Shown here: positions 36,079 through 46,784 of the stretch, piece after piece
How the letters are laid out: each line of letters opens with the position of its first letter
How positions within the stretch are numbered: the first letter of the stretch is position 1
Assembly: GCA_018622675.1 (NCBI GenBank)
Contig: CP076020.1
Location: forward strand, 1-64,000
DNA: 64,000 nt
From: Mycoplasmatota bacterium
Lineage (GTDB): Bacteria; Bacillota_I; Bacilli_A; Izemoplasmatales; Hujiaoplasmataceae
Direction: 5' to 3'
Position numbers and translations under genes: made by a program
Notes under the pieces: model-generated
Seen by the model: the letters and a program-made list of their open reading frames with translations, nothing else
Database searches by the model: none
Told to the model about the DNA's origin: nothing

Positions 36079-36421
36079 GAAAAGATGGTTAAGGCTAATG
36101 CGTTTTGGAAGAAGTGTTGGTTGTCATCAAAAAAGTTGTCGTTCTTTTTTTTATAAGAATTATCAATTTCCTTTATGTGCAAGATGTACTGGTATTTTTA
36201 TTGGAGAATTATTAATCGCCCCTATAGTGTTGATTATTGGTTATAATAACATGTATTTAAATATAGTTTTATTCTTGGTAATGGTATTGGATGGAAGTCT
36301 TCAGTATTTTCATGTGTTACAATCAAATAACATAAGAAGATTAATTACCGGTGTGGGTGCTGGTTATGCTTTGACTTCAACATTTGTTTGGTTGATGATA
36401 AAAATCATTCATATTATATAA
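36062..36421 (+). CDS. DUF2085 small membrane protein
   Basis: Protein of up to 119 residues. The DUF2085 signature is clear: GCHQKSCRSFFYKNYQFPLC followed by ARCTGIFIGELL, with conserved Cys and His that may bind metal, then two or three hydrophobic segments. The GTG at 36062 overlaps the zinc-ribbon stop and has AAGGAAG ten bases upstream; the ATG at 36098 (MRFGRSVGCHQ) matches the typical family start and is an alternative. Function of the family is unknown. Confidence 0.78.
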   Translation: MDTNSEKRWLRLMRFGRSVGCHQKSCRSFFYKNYQFPLCARCTGIFIGELLIAPIVLIIGYNNMYLNIVLFLVMVLDGSLQYFHVLQSNNIRRLITGVGAGYALTSTFVWLMIKIIHII

Positions 36422-36450
36422 AAAAACTTCTGCAAAAAGCAGAAGTTTTT
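36422..36450. terminator. Bidirectional terminator between the DUF2085 gene and gyrA
   Basis: AAAAACTTCTGC (36422-36433) pairs perfectly with GCAGAAGTTTTT (36439-36450), serving the convergent genes. Confidence 0.9.
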
Positions 36451-36460
36451 ATTTAATTTA

Positions 36461-39076
36461 TTATTCTTCATCTAAATGAGTTTCTTTAGTATTTTCATCT
36501 GAAGTTTCTTCTTGAGCAATTTCATCTAAATGAGTTTCTTTAATATTTTCATCTGAAGTTTCTTCTTGAGCAATTTCATCTAAATCATTTTCTTCAAGTA
36601 TTGCATCTAAAGGTTTTTCATCATCATCCTCTTTATTGATTAATGCAATGGTTTTAACAAATTGATCATCAACAAGATTAATAATTCTTACACCTTGTGT
36701 GGCACGTTTTGAAATAGATATTTGTTCAATTGGTGTTCTTATAATCATACCTTGGTTTGATACAACCAGTAGGTCTTCATCACCGATGACAGAAACCAGT
36801 TTTGCTAAATCACCATTTCTACTTGTAACATTGATGGTTTTAACACCTTTACCACCTCTGTTTTGTGAACGATATTCATCAACTTCAGTTCTTTTTCCGT
36901 AACCAAGTTTTGTAATTGCTAAAACCTGATTTTGTTCTTCTGTAACAACAGTAACACCAACAACCTTTTCACCATCAGCAAGATCGATACCTTTAACACC
37001 AGCAGCAGTTCTACCCATGCTTCTTACTTGGTCTTCATGGAAGCGTATGGCCTTACCATTAGATGCACCTAAGATAACATCTCTAGATCCGTCAGTAAAT
37101 TTAACTGAATGTAAGATATCATTTTCTTTAAGTGTAATAGCTTTGATACCGTTAGCACGAATATTTTGGAAATCGGAAACTGCAGTTCTTTTTACAATAC
37201 CTTGGTCGGTTGTAAAGAACAAATATCCTTCTTCAAAATCTTTCAGTGACATACATGTAGCTAATTCTTCGCCTTCAGCTAAGTCTAGTAGATTGACGAT
37301 CGGTAAACCTTTAGAGGTTCTTCCAAAGTTAGGAATTTTATAACCCTTCATTTTGTATACTCTTCCTAGAGTAGTAAAGAAAAGAAGATAATCATGGGTT
37401 GATGTGAATATGATTGAATCTATTACATCATCTTCATTTAAGTGAATACCAGTTTTTCCTCTTCCACCTCGGTTTTGAGCACGGTAAACGTCTATATTCA
37501 TACGTTTTACATAACCATTAGTTGTTATTGCAATAATCACATCTTCCACTGGAATTAAGTCTTCATCATCAATATCATAGTCACCAAACATATCAATTTC
37601 AGTGCGTCTTTCATCTCCGAATCTTTCTTTAATATCAGTAGCTTCATCAATTAATATTTGGTTTTGTTTTTCTTTGCTTGCTAGTGTTTCTTGCAAGTCT
37701 TTAATGGTTAAGAGTAATTCTTTTAATTCATCATTAATCTTATCTCTCTCTAAGCCAGATAGTCTTCTTAATTGCATACTTAATATGGCTTTTACCTGAA
37801 CTTCTGAGAAGTTAAATTGTTCTATCAATTTTTCTTCAGTATCATCGTAAGATGATCTAATAATTTTGATAACTTCTTCAATGTTATCTAAAGCGATGAT
37901 ATAACCTTCTAGTAAGTGTCGTCTTTCTTCAGCTTTATTTAAATCAAAGTTGGTTTTTCTTACTAATACTTCAACTTGATGTAAGTAATAGTACTTAATC
38001 ATATCTTTAATATTTAATGTAACAGGTTTATCGTCAACAAGGGCTAGCATGTTTGCGCCAAAAGACACTTGTAATTGAGAGTTTTTATATAGGTTATTTA
38101 ACATAACCTCAGCACTTACATCTTTTCTTAACTCAATAATAACTCTCATACCCTTACGACTTGATTCATCTCTTAAGTCTGTAATACCATCTACTTTTTT
38201 ATCTTTTGCTAATTGAGCAATTCTTTCAATCAACGTTGTTTTATTTACTTGATATGGAATTTCAGTGATGATGATTTGTTTTTTTCCATTAGCTAATTCT
38301 TTGATTTCAGATTTTGCTTTAACTCGGATGATACCTCTACCTGTTTTGTAAGCTTGAACAATACCTGATTGTCCGAGAATAACACCACCTGTTGGGAAAT
38401 CCGGCCCTTTGATATAATCCATTAAATCATCAATATCAATGTCATTGTTATAAATATAAGCAATATATCCATCAATGACTTCAGTTAAATTATGCGGTGG
38501 GATATTTGTTGCCATACCAACTGCAATACCTGTAGCACCATTGACAAGAAGATTTGGTATTTTTGAAGGTAAAACTTTAGGTTCTGTTTCACTTCCATCA
38601 TAGTTTTCAATAAAATCTACAGTATCTTTTTTTAGGTCTTTTAAGATTTCATCTGTGATTTTATGCATTTTTGCTTCTGTATAACGCATGGCAGCAGCTG
38701 GATCACCATCAATTGAACCAAAGTTTCCGTGACCATTCACTAAAGGATAACGGAATGAAAAATCCTGCGCCATACGAACCATTGCATCATAAATTGCACT
38801 GTCACCATGAGGGTGATATTTACCCATAACATCCCCAACAATTCTTGCGGATTTCTTGAATGATTTATTTGGTGTTAAACCAAGTTCATCCATTCCATAA
38901 AGGATACGTCTATGAACAGGTTTTAATCCATCTCTAACATCTGGTAAGGCACGAGAGACAATAACACTCATTGCATATGAAAGAAAAGAATTCTCCATTT
39001 CATTAGTTACGTTTATTTCTCGTATTTTATCATGTATTTTTATATCTTCAGGAACCATTATATTGTTTTCGTCCAT
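36461..39076 (-). CDS. gyrA: DNA gyrase subunit A
   Basis: Breakage-reunion subunit of gyrase, 871 residues. Catalytic Tyr lies in [11 protein letters not shown] (about 133); the quinolone-determining region reads [19 protein letters not shown] with the usual Ser. The C-terminal beta-pinwheel has GyrA-box-like motifs QNRGGRG and QNRGGKG, which argue for GyrA over ParC. The last 50 residues are an acidic tail with two near-identical 18-residue repeats ([13 protein letters not shown] followed by I/T-KETH). ATG behind AAGGAGAT. Twelve bases separate it from gyrB upstream. Confidence 0.96.
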   Translation of the reverse strand: MDENNIMVPEDIKIHDKIREINVTNEMENSFLSYAMSVIVSRALPDVRDGLKPVHRRILYGMDELGLTPNKSFKKSARIVGDVMGKYHPHGDSAIYDAMVRMAQDFSFRYPLVNGHGNFGSIDGDPAAAMRYTEAKMHKITDEILKDLKKDTVDFIENYDGSETEPKVLPSKIPNLLVNGATGIAVGMATNIPPHNLTEVIDGYIAYIYNNDIDIDDLMDYIKGPDFPTGGVILGQSGIVQAYKTGRGIIRVKAKSEIKELANGKKQIIITEIPYQVNKTTLIERIAQLAKDKKVDGITDLRDESSRKGMRVIIELRKDVSAEVMLNNLYKNSQLQVSFGANMLALVDDKPVTLNIKDMIKYYYLHQVEVLVRKTNFDLNKAEERRHLLEGYIIALDNIEEVIKIIRSSYDDTEEKLIEQFNFSEVQVKAILSMQLRRLSGLERDKINDELKELLLTIKDLQETLASKEKQNQILIDEATDIKERFGDERRTEIDMFGDYDIDDEDLIPVEDVIIAITTNGYVKRMNIDVYRAQNRGGRGKTGIHLNEDDVIDSIIFTSTHDYLLFFTTLGRVYKMKGYKIPNFGRTSKGLPIVNLLDLAEGEELATCMSLKDFEEGYLFFTTDQGIVKRTAVSDFQNIRANGIKAITLKENDILHSVKFTDGSRDVILGASNGKAIRFHEDQVRSMGRTAAGVKGIDLADGEKVVGVTVVTEEQNQVLAITKLGYGKRTEVDEYRSQNRGGKGVKTINVTSRNGDLAKLVSVIGDEDLLVVSNQGMIIRTPIEQISISKRATQGVRIINLVDDQFVKTIALINKEDDDEKPLDAILEENDLDEIAQEETSDENIKETHLDEIAQEETSDENTKETHLDEE
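36468..36600. repeat. 54-bp tandem repeat in the 3' end of gyrA
   Basis: Two head-to-tail 54-bp units (36468-36521 and 36522-36575) differ at a single base (a G/A at the AGT/AAT triplet) and a partial third unit follows from 36576. The unit is a multiple of three, so it adds 18 residues per copy to the acidic GyrA tail. The near-identity points to recent duplication by slippage. Confidence 0.9.
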
Positions 39077-39088
39077 GTTAATCTCCTT

Positions 39089-40996
39089 CTAAACATCTAG
39101 ATTTTTAACGTATTCAGCGTTTTCGTTAATAAATTCTTTACGGCTTTCAACGTCATCGCCCATCAGCATTGAAAATACTTGATCTGCTTTGATTGCGTCT
39201 TCAAGAGTCACTTGTAAAAGCGTTCTTTCAGCAGGGTCCATTGTCGTATCCCAAAGCTGTTCTGGGTTCATTTCACCTAAACCTTTATATCTTTGAATAC
39301 TTGGTTTACCATTTGTTTCTTTTAGAATTAAATCTAATTCTTTTTCTAAATAAGCATATTGTATTGATTTACCATATTGTATTTTATATAAAGGCGGTTG
39401 TGCAATGTAAATATAACCTTGTTCAACAAGAGGTTTAAGATATCTAAATAGGAAGGTTAGTAGAAGTGTTCTAATATGAGCTCCATCGACATCGGCATCG
39501 GTCATGATTATGATTTTGTGATATCTTAATTTAGTAATATCAAATTCTTCTCCAATACCAGTTCCAAATGCTTGAATCATAGATAAAATCTCTTTGTTTT
39601 GTAAAGCTCTATCTAATCTTGTTTTCTCGACGTTTAATACTTTACCTCTTAAAGGTAAAATAGCTTGGAATTCAGAGTCTCTACCTTGTTTAGCTGAACC
39701 ACCAGCTGAATCTCCCTCCACTATATATATTTCAGCTCTTTTTGCTTCTTTGCTGCGACAATCCGCAAGTTTAGAAGCAAAACCTAGGGCATCAAGTGGT
39801 GATTTTCTTCTTGTAGCTTCACGAGCTTTTTTAGCTGCTACTCTAGCTCTTTGAGCCATAAGGGCCTTTTCGATAATGATTTTAGCTGCATTAGGATTTT
39901 CCATTAGGAAACGGTCTAATCCTTCTGACATAATACTTGCGACGGCTCTTCTTGCATCACTTGAACCTAATTTTGATTTTGTTTGTCCTTCAAATTGAGG
40001 GTCAGGGTGTTTAACCGATATGATGGCAATTAAACCTTCGCGAGTATCTTCTCCTTGAAGAGATTCATCTTTTTTAAAGATACTGTTTTTCTTTCCATAA
40101 GTGTTTAAAATACGCGTTAAAGTCATTTTAAATCCTTCAACATGTGTTCCACCTTCTGGGTTTGTAATGTTATTAGTGAAAGGATAAATGTTATCAGCGT
40201 AGCCATTATTATATTGTAAAGCTATTTCAACCATGATGTTTTCAAGTTCGCCTTCAAAATAAGCAACTTCAGGGTGTAAAACATCTTTGCCTTTGTTTAA
40301 AAAGGAAACATATTCTTTAACCCCACCTTGATATTTATAGTCTTTGTTAACAATTTTTAATTCATTGCGTTTATCTGTAATTGTAAAACGGATACCTTTA
40401 TTTAAAAATGCTAATTGTTGTATTCTAGTTCTAAGAATTTCAAAGTCATAAACATGAGATTCATTAAAAATGTTGGCGTTCGCTAGAAAAGTAACCGTAG
40501 TTCCTGTGATATCTGTGTCACCATCACATCTTAATTCGCTTTTTACGAATCCATCTTCAAATTCAATCATGTATTTCTTATTATCTTTATGAATTTCTAC
40601 AGTCATAAAGGTACTTAGTGCATTTACAACAGATGCACCTACGCCATGTAATCCACCAGATACTTTATAAGAATTATGATCGAATTTCCCACCGGCATGC
40701 AAAGTAGTATAAACTGTTTCAACTGATGGCTTTCCAGTTTTTGGATGAATATCTACTGGAATACCTCGTCCGTTATCTGATACTTTAATGATATCTCCAG
40801 GTAAAATTTCAACATGGATAGTATCACAATATCCTGCCATAGCTTCATCAACAGCGTTGTCAACAATTTCCCATACTAGATGATGTAAGCCTCTTGGCCC
40901 AGTTGATCCAATGTACATCCCAGGTCTTTTCTTTACAGCTTCTAGACCTTCAAGGATTTGAATATTGTCCGATGTATATTTATTTATTTCACTCAT
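39089..40996 (-). CDS. gyrB: DNA gyrase subunit B
   Basis: ATPase subunit of gyrase, 635 residues. The GHKL ATPase is seen as [28 protein letters not shown] and [15 protein letters not shown]; the TOPRIM domain as [16 protein letters not shown] and [20 protein letters not shown]. The frame is open to 41050, but the ATG at 40996 ([13 protein letters not shown]) follows AGGGGG seven bases upstream and overlaps the recF end by eight bases. Second gene from the end of the yaaA-recF-gyrB-gyrA unit. Confidence 0.96.
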   Translation of the reverse strand: MSEINKYTSDNIQILEGLEAVKKRPGMYIGSTGPRGLHHLVWEIVDNAVDEAMAGYCDTIHVEILPGDIIKVSDNGRGIPVDIHPKTGKPSVETVYTTLHAGGKFDHNSYKVSGGLHGVGASVVNALSTFMTVEIHKDNKKYMIEFEDGFVKSELRCDGDTDITGTTVTFLANANIFNESHVYDFEILRTRIQQLAFLNKGIRFTITDKRNELKIVNKDYKYQGGVKEYVSFLNKGKDVLHPEVAYFEGELENIMVEIALQYNNGYADNIYPFTNNITNPEGGTHVEGFKMTLTRILNTYGKKNSIFKKDESLQGEDTREGLIAIISVKHPDPQFEGQTKSKLGSSDARRAVASIMSEGLDRFLMENPNAAKIIIEKALMAQRARVAAKKAREATRRKSPLDALGFASKLADCRSKEAKRAEIYIVEGDSAGGSAKQGRDSEFQAILPLRGKVLNVEKTRLDRALQNKEILSMIQAFGTGIGEEFDITKLRYHKIIIMTDADVDGAHIRTLLLTFLFRYLKPLVEQGYIYIAQPPLYKIQYGKSIQYAYLEKELDLILKETNGKPSIQRYKGLGEMNPEQLWDTTMDPAERTLLQVTLEDAIKADQVFSMLMGDDVESRKEFINENAEYVKNLDV

Positions 40997-42080
40997 GTTT
41001 GTTCCCCCTAATAAAGTGATTTTTGACATTAAATATTTTAGCATCATCAAGTATTTCTTGATTGATGTTAGTGGTCGTAGTGGTTGTAATAATAGTTTGT
41101 AAATGAGATTTATTTAAAAAATGAATGAGTTTATTTTGTCTTGTTGTATCTAATTCAGAAAAAACATCATCTAGTAATAAAATGGGTCTTTGCTTTTTAT
41201 AATGAAAGATTATCTCTGTTACTGCTAAGAGCGAAGATAATATCATAATTCTTTGTTCACCTTGAGAAGCAATATCTTTTGCATCAATATCATCCATTAA
41301 AAAGCCATAATCATCACGATGCGGGCCAGAAGTAGTGGTTCTTACAAACAAATCTTTGCGATAATTTTCCTTTAATGTGCCTTCTAAAGATGAATCTATA
41401 GAAGGAAGATATTTAAATTCAAAAAGATAAGGGTTATTTGCCAGGTAAGGATATATTGACTTTAATTCAAGATTAATCTTGTTGATGAAATTATTCCTAT
41501 AAGAAATAATTTTTTCTCCCGCTTTTGCTAATTGTTCAGTGTAAATATCAAGGAGAGTCATATCTGGATTTTTATCTTCTGATAGTTTTTTTATTAAATC
41601 GTTTCTTTGTTTTAGAAAGCTTTTATAATTTGAAAGTTCAATCAAATAGTTTCTGTCCATTTGACCAATAATAGAATCTATAAAGTATCGTCTATTTTTT
41701 GGTGGTCCTTTGATTAAGTTCATATCCTCTGGTAAAAATGAAACAACATTCACTTGTCCAATATAATCACTGAGTTTTTGAATTTCTCTACCATCTAAAA
41801 TGATTTTCTTTTTGTTTTTAGAAAGAATAATTTTGATATCATAGGATTTGTCTATTAAATCAACGGTGGTTAATATCCTAGAAAAATCTTGATTGAATTT
41901 AATAAGATTAGAATCCTCTGTTTTGTAAGATTTAGCTAAAGATAAAAAATATATTGCTTCTAGTAAATTGGTTTTCCCACTACCATTATCACCAATGAAT
42001 AAGTTAACCCCTTTACCGAAAGCAATATCTTGTTTGTTGTATCCTCTGTAGTTGTATAAGGACAATTGGTTAAGTTTCAT
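40989..42080 (-). CDS. recF: DNA replication and repair protein RecF
   Basis: SMC-like ATPase for RecA loading at gaps, 363 residues. Walker [19 protein letters not shown] lies near residue 30, the signature region is [15 protein letters not shown] and Walker B is [13 protein letters not shown]. It overlaps yaaA by 11 bases and gyrB by eight, so the whole block is translationally coupled. Confidence 0.95.
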   Translation of the reverse strand: MKLNQLSLYNYRGYNKQDIAFGKGVNLFIGDNGSGKTNLLEAIYFLSLAKSYKTEDSNLIKFNQDFSRILTTVDLIDKSYDIKIILSKNKKKIILDGREIQKLSDYIGQVNVVSFLPEDMNLIKGPPKNRRYFIDSIIGQMDRNYLIELSNYKSFLKQRNDLIKKLSEDKNPDMTLLDIYTEQLAKAGEKIISYRNNFINKINLELKSIYPYLANNPYLFEFKYLPSIDSSLEGTLKENYRKDLFVRTTTSGPHRDDYGFLMDDIDAKDIASQGEQRIMILSSLLAVTEIIFHYKKQRPILLLDDVFSELDTTRQNKLIHFLNKSHLQTIITTTTTTNINQEILDDAKIFNVKNHFIRGNKHE

Positions 42081-42288
42081 TTTTTACAATCTTGTAAGTT
42101 TCATTTAAGACTTTTATTGTGTCATTCGGATAAAGTTTTTTGCCACGGCGATTGTCTTCTTCGCCGTTAACAAAAACTAAGTTATTTTTTAAGAAAAACT
42201 TAACTTCTCCACCGGAACTAACAAGGCTTAAATGCTTTAATAATTGTCCAGTTGTTATATAGTCTGTGTGTATTTTTACTTCTTTCAT
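42070..42288 (-). CDS. yaaA: S4-domain RNA-binding protein YaaA
   Basis: Small S4-domain protein of 72 residues, the usual companion of recF in Gram-positives. The S4 segment reads TTGQLLKHLSLVSSGGEVKFFL, then VFVNGEEDNRRGKKLYPND. An in-frame ATG at 42300 exists, but the ATG at 42288 has GGTGG five bases upstream and gives the normal N-terminus. In most relatives dnaA and dnaN come just before; here the upstream gene is mfd. The first promoter would lie in the AT tract 42301-42345. Confidence 0.88.
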   Translation of the reverse strand: MKEVKIHTDYITTGQLLKHLSLVSSGGEVKFFLKNNLVFVNGEEDNRRGKKLYPNDTIKVLNETYKIVKNET

Positions 42289-42300
42289 TTTAACCACCAT

Positions 42301-42345
42301 ATTATATATATATTTATATATATATTATATAATATATTTGCTTTT
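42301..42345 (-). promoter_or_regulatory. Extreme AT tract carrying the yaaA-recF-gyrBA promoter
   Basis: About 40 bases of alternating A and T with TATATA and TATTATATAA steps, then a T-run. Several -10-like hexamers occur on the minus strand but no single -35/-10 pair stands out. I see no DnaA boxes (TTATCCACA or close variants) in it. Confidence 0.4.
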
Positions 42346-42374
42346 TTTTCAATTAATTATGGGCCAAATTTACG

Positions 42375-42403
42375 AAAAAAAGATACCTTTGAGGTATCTT
42401 TTT
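42375..42403 (-). terminator. Terminator of mfd
   Basis: AAAAAGATACC pairs with GGTATCTTTTT around a TTTGA loop, just past the mfd stop on the minus strand. Confidence 0.88.
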
Positions 42404-45400
42404 AATCATTAATTTTATCTAGAAAATCAACCATGGTGAATAGCCAATGTTTTTCTAAATTTATTGTATCTAGAATGATGTGAATTTGTTCGTTTTTATA
42501 ATTGAAACGGATATCTTTAGAGACATCAATTCCTTTTTGGAAAATCTTATCTCCAGCCATTTTTGTTGTGGCTTTTTTAGAAACAATGAGTGTTTTGTTT
42601 GTTTTATTATCCTTAATTTTTTCAATATCTAGGATTTTTGTTAAGTATTCAAATAGTTGTTCATATATATATATTTCTAATTCAATGCTATAATGTCCAA
42701 ATCTATCTTCGATTTCATCAAGTAGAAGGGAAATATCTTTAACAGATTTAACGTTTTTAATTTTTTTGTGCATTTCAATTTTAATGTAATCATCTTCGAT
42801 ATAATTCTTATCTATAAACTTAGAGACTTTGGCTTTAACACCTTTGTTTTTGCTTTCAGGTTCCTGATCTCCTTTAACTTTGTGTATTTCTTCTTCAAGT
42901 ATTTTCATGTACATATCGATTCCGACGCTATCGATAAATCCGGATTGTTCTTTTCCAAGAACATCACCTGCACCTCTTATGGATAAATCTCTTAAGGCGA
43001 TTTTAAAACCAGATCCTAATTCTGTGAATTCTTTAATAACTTTTAAACGTTTTTCTGCTTCAGGTGTTAGTCTTTTGTTTTTTTCATACATTAGGTAAGC
43101 ATAAGCAATTTTATTAGAGCGGCCAACACGCCCTCTAATCTGATAGAGTTGTGACAAACCTAACATATCAGCGTCATGTACGATTAGGGTATTGGCGTTT
43201 GGAATATCTATACCAGTTTCAATAATTGTTGTAGATATTAAAATGTCAATTTCTTGATTGATGAATTGGTCAATAATTTTTTCCAGTTGTATTTTAGACA
43301 TTTGGCCATGTGCAATACCTATATTGGCATTAGGGACAATTTTCTGGATGTCATCGGCTATTAAATCTATTTGACTCACACGATTGAATAGATAAAATAT
43401 TTGGCCATTTCTTGCAAGTTCTCTTTCAATCGAATCTCTTAAAATAATGTGATTCCTTTCTAAAACATAGGTTTGAACAGGATATCTATTTTCTGGTGCT
43501 GTTTCAATTAAACTCATATTCTTAACACCCATGATAGCCATGTTTAATGTTCTAGGTATTGGGGTTGCTGATAGTGAAAGAACATCGATATTGATTTTCA
43601 TTTCCTTGATACGCTCTTTGTGCATCACACCGAATCGCTGTTCTTCATCAACGATTAATAGGCCTAGATCTTTAAATTCAATATCTTTGCTAAGTAACCT
43701 GTGTGTACCAATAAGAATATCAATACGGCCAGATTTAATGCCTTCTAGAATCAGTTTTTGGTCCTTTCGGCTAACAAAGCGGTTTATTAGTTTAACATTA
43801 ATACCAAAATCACTCATTCTCGCTCTAAAGGTTTCGAAATGTTGTTTCGATAAAACTGTAGTAGGTGCTAAATAAGAAACTTGTTTGTTGTTTAGAACAG
43901 CTTTAAAAGCAGCCCTTAAAGCAACTTCAGTTTTTCCAAAGCCAACATCGCCTAATAAGAGTCGGTCCATTGGTGTAGGCTTTCTCATATCTTTAAAGAC
44001 TTCATCTATAGCTTTTCTTTGGTCGGCAGTCTCAATATATTCAAATGTGTTGGAAAATTCATTTTCTAAATCAGGAAAATCTTTAAAAGAAAAACCATGA
44101 CTCTTTTCTCTTCTGGAATAGAGTTCAATAAGTTGGTCAGCGATTTCTTGAACTTGTTTTCTTACACGTTCTTTGGCTTTAGACCAAGATTTTCCACCAA
44201 TTTTTGATAGCTTAGGTTTATAGCCTTCACTACCAGAATATTTATGGATTTGATCGATAGCGTCTAGTGTAACATATAGTTTGTCTTTGTTTTGATATTC
44301 AATATGAATATAATCGGTTTCTTGTTGGCCGAAAGTCATTGTTTTTATTTCTAAAAATTTTCCAATACCATATTGGTAATGAACAACATAGTCACCAGGT
44401 TTTAAATCATTAATACCTGATATTTTCGTTGAACGTTTGTAAACAGAAATATACTCTCCACGTTTTCTTGTAATACTTCTTTTGCGTAATGCTTCTTCGG
44501 ATATAACTTTGGTTTCAAAAGTCCTAGAATGAAAATCAAAAACTTGCTTATCCATGATTAAATTGATTGCATTAGGAACGATTCTTTGGTTTTGTTTGTA
44601 TTCTAAACCCTTATTTTTAAGTAATTTTGTAAATTCCTTTTTATATTTTTCGTCTTGAAAAGTAATGATGTGGGTTAATGTATCTTTGTTATTTGATAGG
44701 TCTTTAAAGAAATAATCTAGGTTTTCATTATAAGTTGTCACTGATTCGCCGAATATAGAATAAGTATTAGTGAAATTTTCTTTATAGAAATAATCAAGAT
44801 AATCCACTTTCATTGACGTGTAATGGTCAACTTCTAAAAAATCATATATTAAATTAAATCCCATTTTAGGGTAATCATCTGTTTGATCATACCATTCTTT
44901 GATTTCTTCTAAGAGTAAATCGTTTTGTTCTAGAATTCTGTGATAATCTAAGAACATCACCTTAGACTCATCTACTAAATCTAATATGGTGTTATGCTTC
45001 TCAGTCATGAAAGGAAGATATCTACTAAGTCTATCAAGTTCATCTCTATTTTTAAGTTTGGTTAGATCATCTTTTACCATATGATTAGATTCATCAGATA
45101 AATCAATAGTTTTTAATTTTTCGTTCACTTTATTTTCAAGATTTCTAAGTTCCTCATCGGAATAAAAAAAGTCAGTCATAGGTGTTAATCTAAAGGATGA
45201 AACGGATGAAATTGATCGTTGAGTATCTAAGTCAAAAGTCTTTATCACATCGAGTTCATCTCCAAAGAAATCTAATCTATATGGATTATTTGAATTTATG
45301 GGAAAAATATCAAGGATACCGCCTCTTATAGCGAAATCACCAATTTTTTCTACTGTATATTGATGATTATAACCATAATTAATGAGTTGTTCTTTTAAAG

Positions 45401-45851
45401 CGTGTATGTTATAACTTTCACCTTTATTTAAATTGATGATGGCTTTTTTCCATTTGCTTTGGGAGAACTGAGGTTTTAATACACCGTATAAGTTTGTGAT
45501 GACAATCCTTGGTTTATCATTTACCAGCTTATCAATGGTATTTATTCTTTCTAGTCTAAATTCACTTGAAGACACTAGAAGTTCATTTGTTAGAAACTCA
45601 TCTTGTGGATAAAAATTTATTTCATCTTTGTCTAGGACCCTACTTAATTTATCGTATATTAATTGTGAAGTATATAGGTTAGGAGTAACGATAAAGAAAG
45701 TTTGATTGAGTTCTTTATACATTGACAAAAGAACCAATAAAGCATTATCTTCATTGGTGTTATTGATGTAAATGTTTTGTTTATCTATGATCTTTCCTTT
45801 AATTGCTTTCAGTGTTTTATTGTTTTTTAGATGCTCTAATATTTGTTTCAT
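42402..45851 (-). CDS. mfd: Transcription-repair coupling factor
   Basis: ATP-dependent translocase that removes stalled RNA polymerase and recruits UvrA, 1149 residues. Visible are the UvrB-homology module (IRGGILDIFPINSNNPYRLDF), the RNA polymerase-interacting domain (LKPGDYVVHYQYGIGKFLEI), helicase motifs (Walker A GDVGFGKTEVALRAAFKAV, DEEQ box VDEEQRFGVMHKE, SATPIPRTLNMA, QIRGRVGRS) and the C-terminal TRCF domain. ATG behind TTAGGAG. It occupies the place where dnaA-dnaN would normally lie relative to yaaA. Confidence 0.96.
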   Translation of the reverse strand: MKQILEHLKNNKTLKAIKGKIIDKQNIYINNTNEDNALLVLLSMYKELNQTFFIVTPNLYTSQLIYDKLSRVLDKDEINFYPQDEFLTNELLVSSSEFRLERINTIDKLVNDKPRIVITNLYGVLKPQFSQSKWKKAIINLNKGESYNIHALKEQLINYGYNHQYTVEKIGDFAIRGGILDIFPINSNNPYRLDFFGDELDVIKTFDLDTQRSISSVSSFRLTPMTDFFYSDEELRNLENKVNEKLKTIDLSDESNHMVKDDLTKLKNRDELDRLSRYLPFMTEKHNTILDLVDESKVMFLDYHRILEQNDLLLEEIKEWYDQTDDYPKMGFNLIYDFLEVDHYTSMKVDYLDYFYKENFTNTYSIFGESVTTYNENLDYFFKDLSNNKDTLTHIITFQDEKYKKEFTKLLKNKGLEYKQNQRIVPNAINLIMDKQVFDFHSRTFETKVISEEALRKRSITRKRGEYISVYKRSTKISGINDLKPGDYVVHYQYGIGKFLEIKTMTFGQQETDYIHIEYQNKDKLYVTLDAIDQIHKYSGSEGYKPKLSKIGGKSWSKAKERVRKQVQEIADQLIELYSRREKSHGFSFKDFPDLENEFSNTFEYIETADQRKAIDEVFKDMRKPTPMDRLLLGDVGFGKTEVALRAAFKAVLNNKQVSYLAPTTVLSKQHFETFRARMSDFGINVKLINRFVSRKDQKLILEGIKSGRIDILIGTHRLLSKDIEFKDLGLLIVDEEQRFGVMHKERIKEMKINIDVLSLSATPIPRTLNMAIMGVKNMSLIETAPENRYPVQTYVLERNHIILRDSIERELARNGQIFYLFNRVSQIDLIADDIQKIVPNANIGIAHGQMSKIQLEKIIDQFINQEIDILISTTIIETGIDIPNANTLIVHDADMLGLSQLYQIRGRVGRSNKIAYAYLMYEKNKRLTPEAEKRLKVIKEFTELGSGFKIALRDLSIRGAGDVLGKEQSGFIDSVGIDMYMKILEEEIHKVKGDQEPESKNKGVKAKVSKFIDKNYIEDDYIKIEMHKKIKNVKSVKDISLLLDEIEDRFGHYSIELEIYIYEQLFEYLTKILDIEKIKDNKTNKTLIVSKKATTKMAGDKIFQKGIDVSKDIRFNYKNEQIHIILDTINLEKHWLFTMVDFLDKIND

Positions 45852-45875
45852 TATTTTCTCCTAACCACGTCGTTT

Positions 45876-45896
45876 TAGCGAGTCATAAACTCGCTA
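45876..45896. other. Strong hairpin between the SDR gene and mfd
   Basis: TAGCGAGT (45876-45883) pairs perfectly with ACTCGCTA (45889-45896) around a five-base loop. No T-run follows on either strand, so it is not a standard terminator. It lies just upstream of the mfd start on the coding (minus) strand and could be an RNA processing site or mRNA stabiliser. Confidence 0.5.
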
Positions 45897-45913
45897 GGGG
45901 GTGTACTATTCGA

Positions 45914-46654
45914 TTATTTTTTGTTTTGGATTTTATAAGCACTGGCTAAAACCCAACGTCTAGGTATAAAGTGAAGGATAAACTTTAATAGCTTCATTTT
46001 AAACCCAGGGACAATGACTTTCTTATTATTTTCTATGCCTTTTATCATTTTCTTAACACACTTTTTAACATCCATACCCTTCATTTTTTGATTGACTCCA
46101 GCCACTTTACCAAATTCTGTTTTAATAGGTCCAGGAGCAACTGATAATACTTTGATAGGGACTTTTAGTTTTTTTAACTCATAGTCTAATGCCATTGAGT
46201 AATTAGTGACATAAGATTTTGTTGCTGCATAACTAGCAAGTTTAGGTGTAGGTAAATAAGCCGCTAGTGAGCTGATATTGACAATTTTACCTTTATGCAT
46301 ATGTTGAATAGCAAACTTTGTTAATGCATGTAATGATATAATGTTTAACTCAATCATCTTGATTTCTTGTGAAGTATCTATTTCAATTGAATCTCCAACT
46401 TTACCAAAACCAGCATTATTAATAAACAAGTCTATTTCATATGATTTCAATTGTTTAAATAGTGCTGATAATTGATCAGGATCATTTAAATCTGATTGAA
46501 TAATGATGACATCTCTATTGGTGATTTGCTTTTTTATCTCTTCTAGACGTTCATACCTTCTCGCTACTAAAATCAAATCATAATTTAACTCAGCTAATTG
46601 GAAAGCAAGCTCTCTTCCAATACCACTTGAAGCGCCTGTAATAAAAGCTCTCAT
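45914..46654 (-). CDS. Short-chain dehydrogenase/reductase
   Basis: NAD(P)-dependent oxidoreductase of the classical SDR family, 246 residues. Cofactor motif GASSGIGRELAFQLA at residue 7, NNAGFGK, Ser in NISSLAAYLP and the catalytic Tyr/Lys in SYAATKSYVTN. The C-terminal hydrophobic part (LKFILHFIPRRWVLA) suggests membrane association, as in the YqjQ/DltE-like group of fatty-acyl or ketoacyl reductases. GGGAGG precedes the ATG, and a promoter with TGGTATAAT reads in from the minus strand (box 46683-46688). Substrate unknown. Confidence 0.88.
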   Translation of the reverse strand: MRAFITGASSGIGRELAFQLAELNYDLILVARRYERLEEIKKQITNRDVIIIQSDLNDPDQLSALFKQLKSYEIDLFINNAGFGKVGDSIEIDTSQEIKMIELNIISLHALTKFAIQHMHKGKIVNISSLAAYLPTPKLASYAATKSYVTNYSMALDYELKKLKVPIKVLSVAPGPIKTEFGKVAGVNQKMKGMDVKKCVKKMIKGIENNKKVIVPGFKMKLLKFILHFIPRRWVLASAYKIQNKK

Positions 46655-46740
46655 CGTAACCTCCCAGTTTAGTACATATTTTATTATACCATGTGATGAT
46701 TTGTATTCACAAATGATTTAATATTTTGTTTAAATTTCAA

Positions 46741-46769
46741 TTGACAACGCTTTCATTATTAAGTATAAT
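46741..46769 (+). promoter_or_regulatory. Consensus promoter of the lysine-fermentation operon
   Basis: Perfect TTGACA (46741-46746) and TATAAT (46764-46769) with 17-base spacing, the strongest promoter in the window. The transcript would begin near 46776, just ahead of the riboswitch. Confidence 0.85.
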
Positions 46770-46784
46770 GACATTGTAATTTTT

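Noticed and set aside
36461-41050. gyrA/gyrB as topoisomerase IV (parC/parE)
   Set aside because: The recF-gyrB-gyrA order and GyrA-box-like motifs in the C-terminal domain favour gyrase.
42301-42360. AT-rich tract beside yaaA-recF-gyrBA as replication origin
   Set aside because: No DnaA-box cluster is visible and dnaA/dnaN are not adjacent; the tract is better explained as a promoter region.
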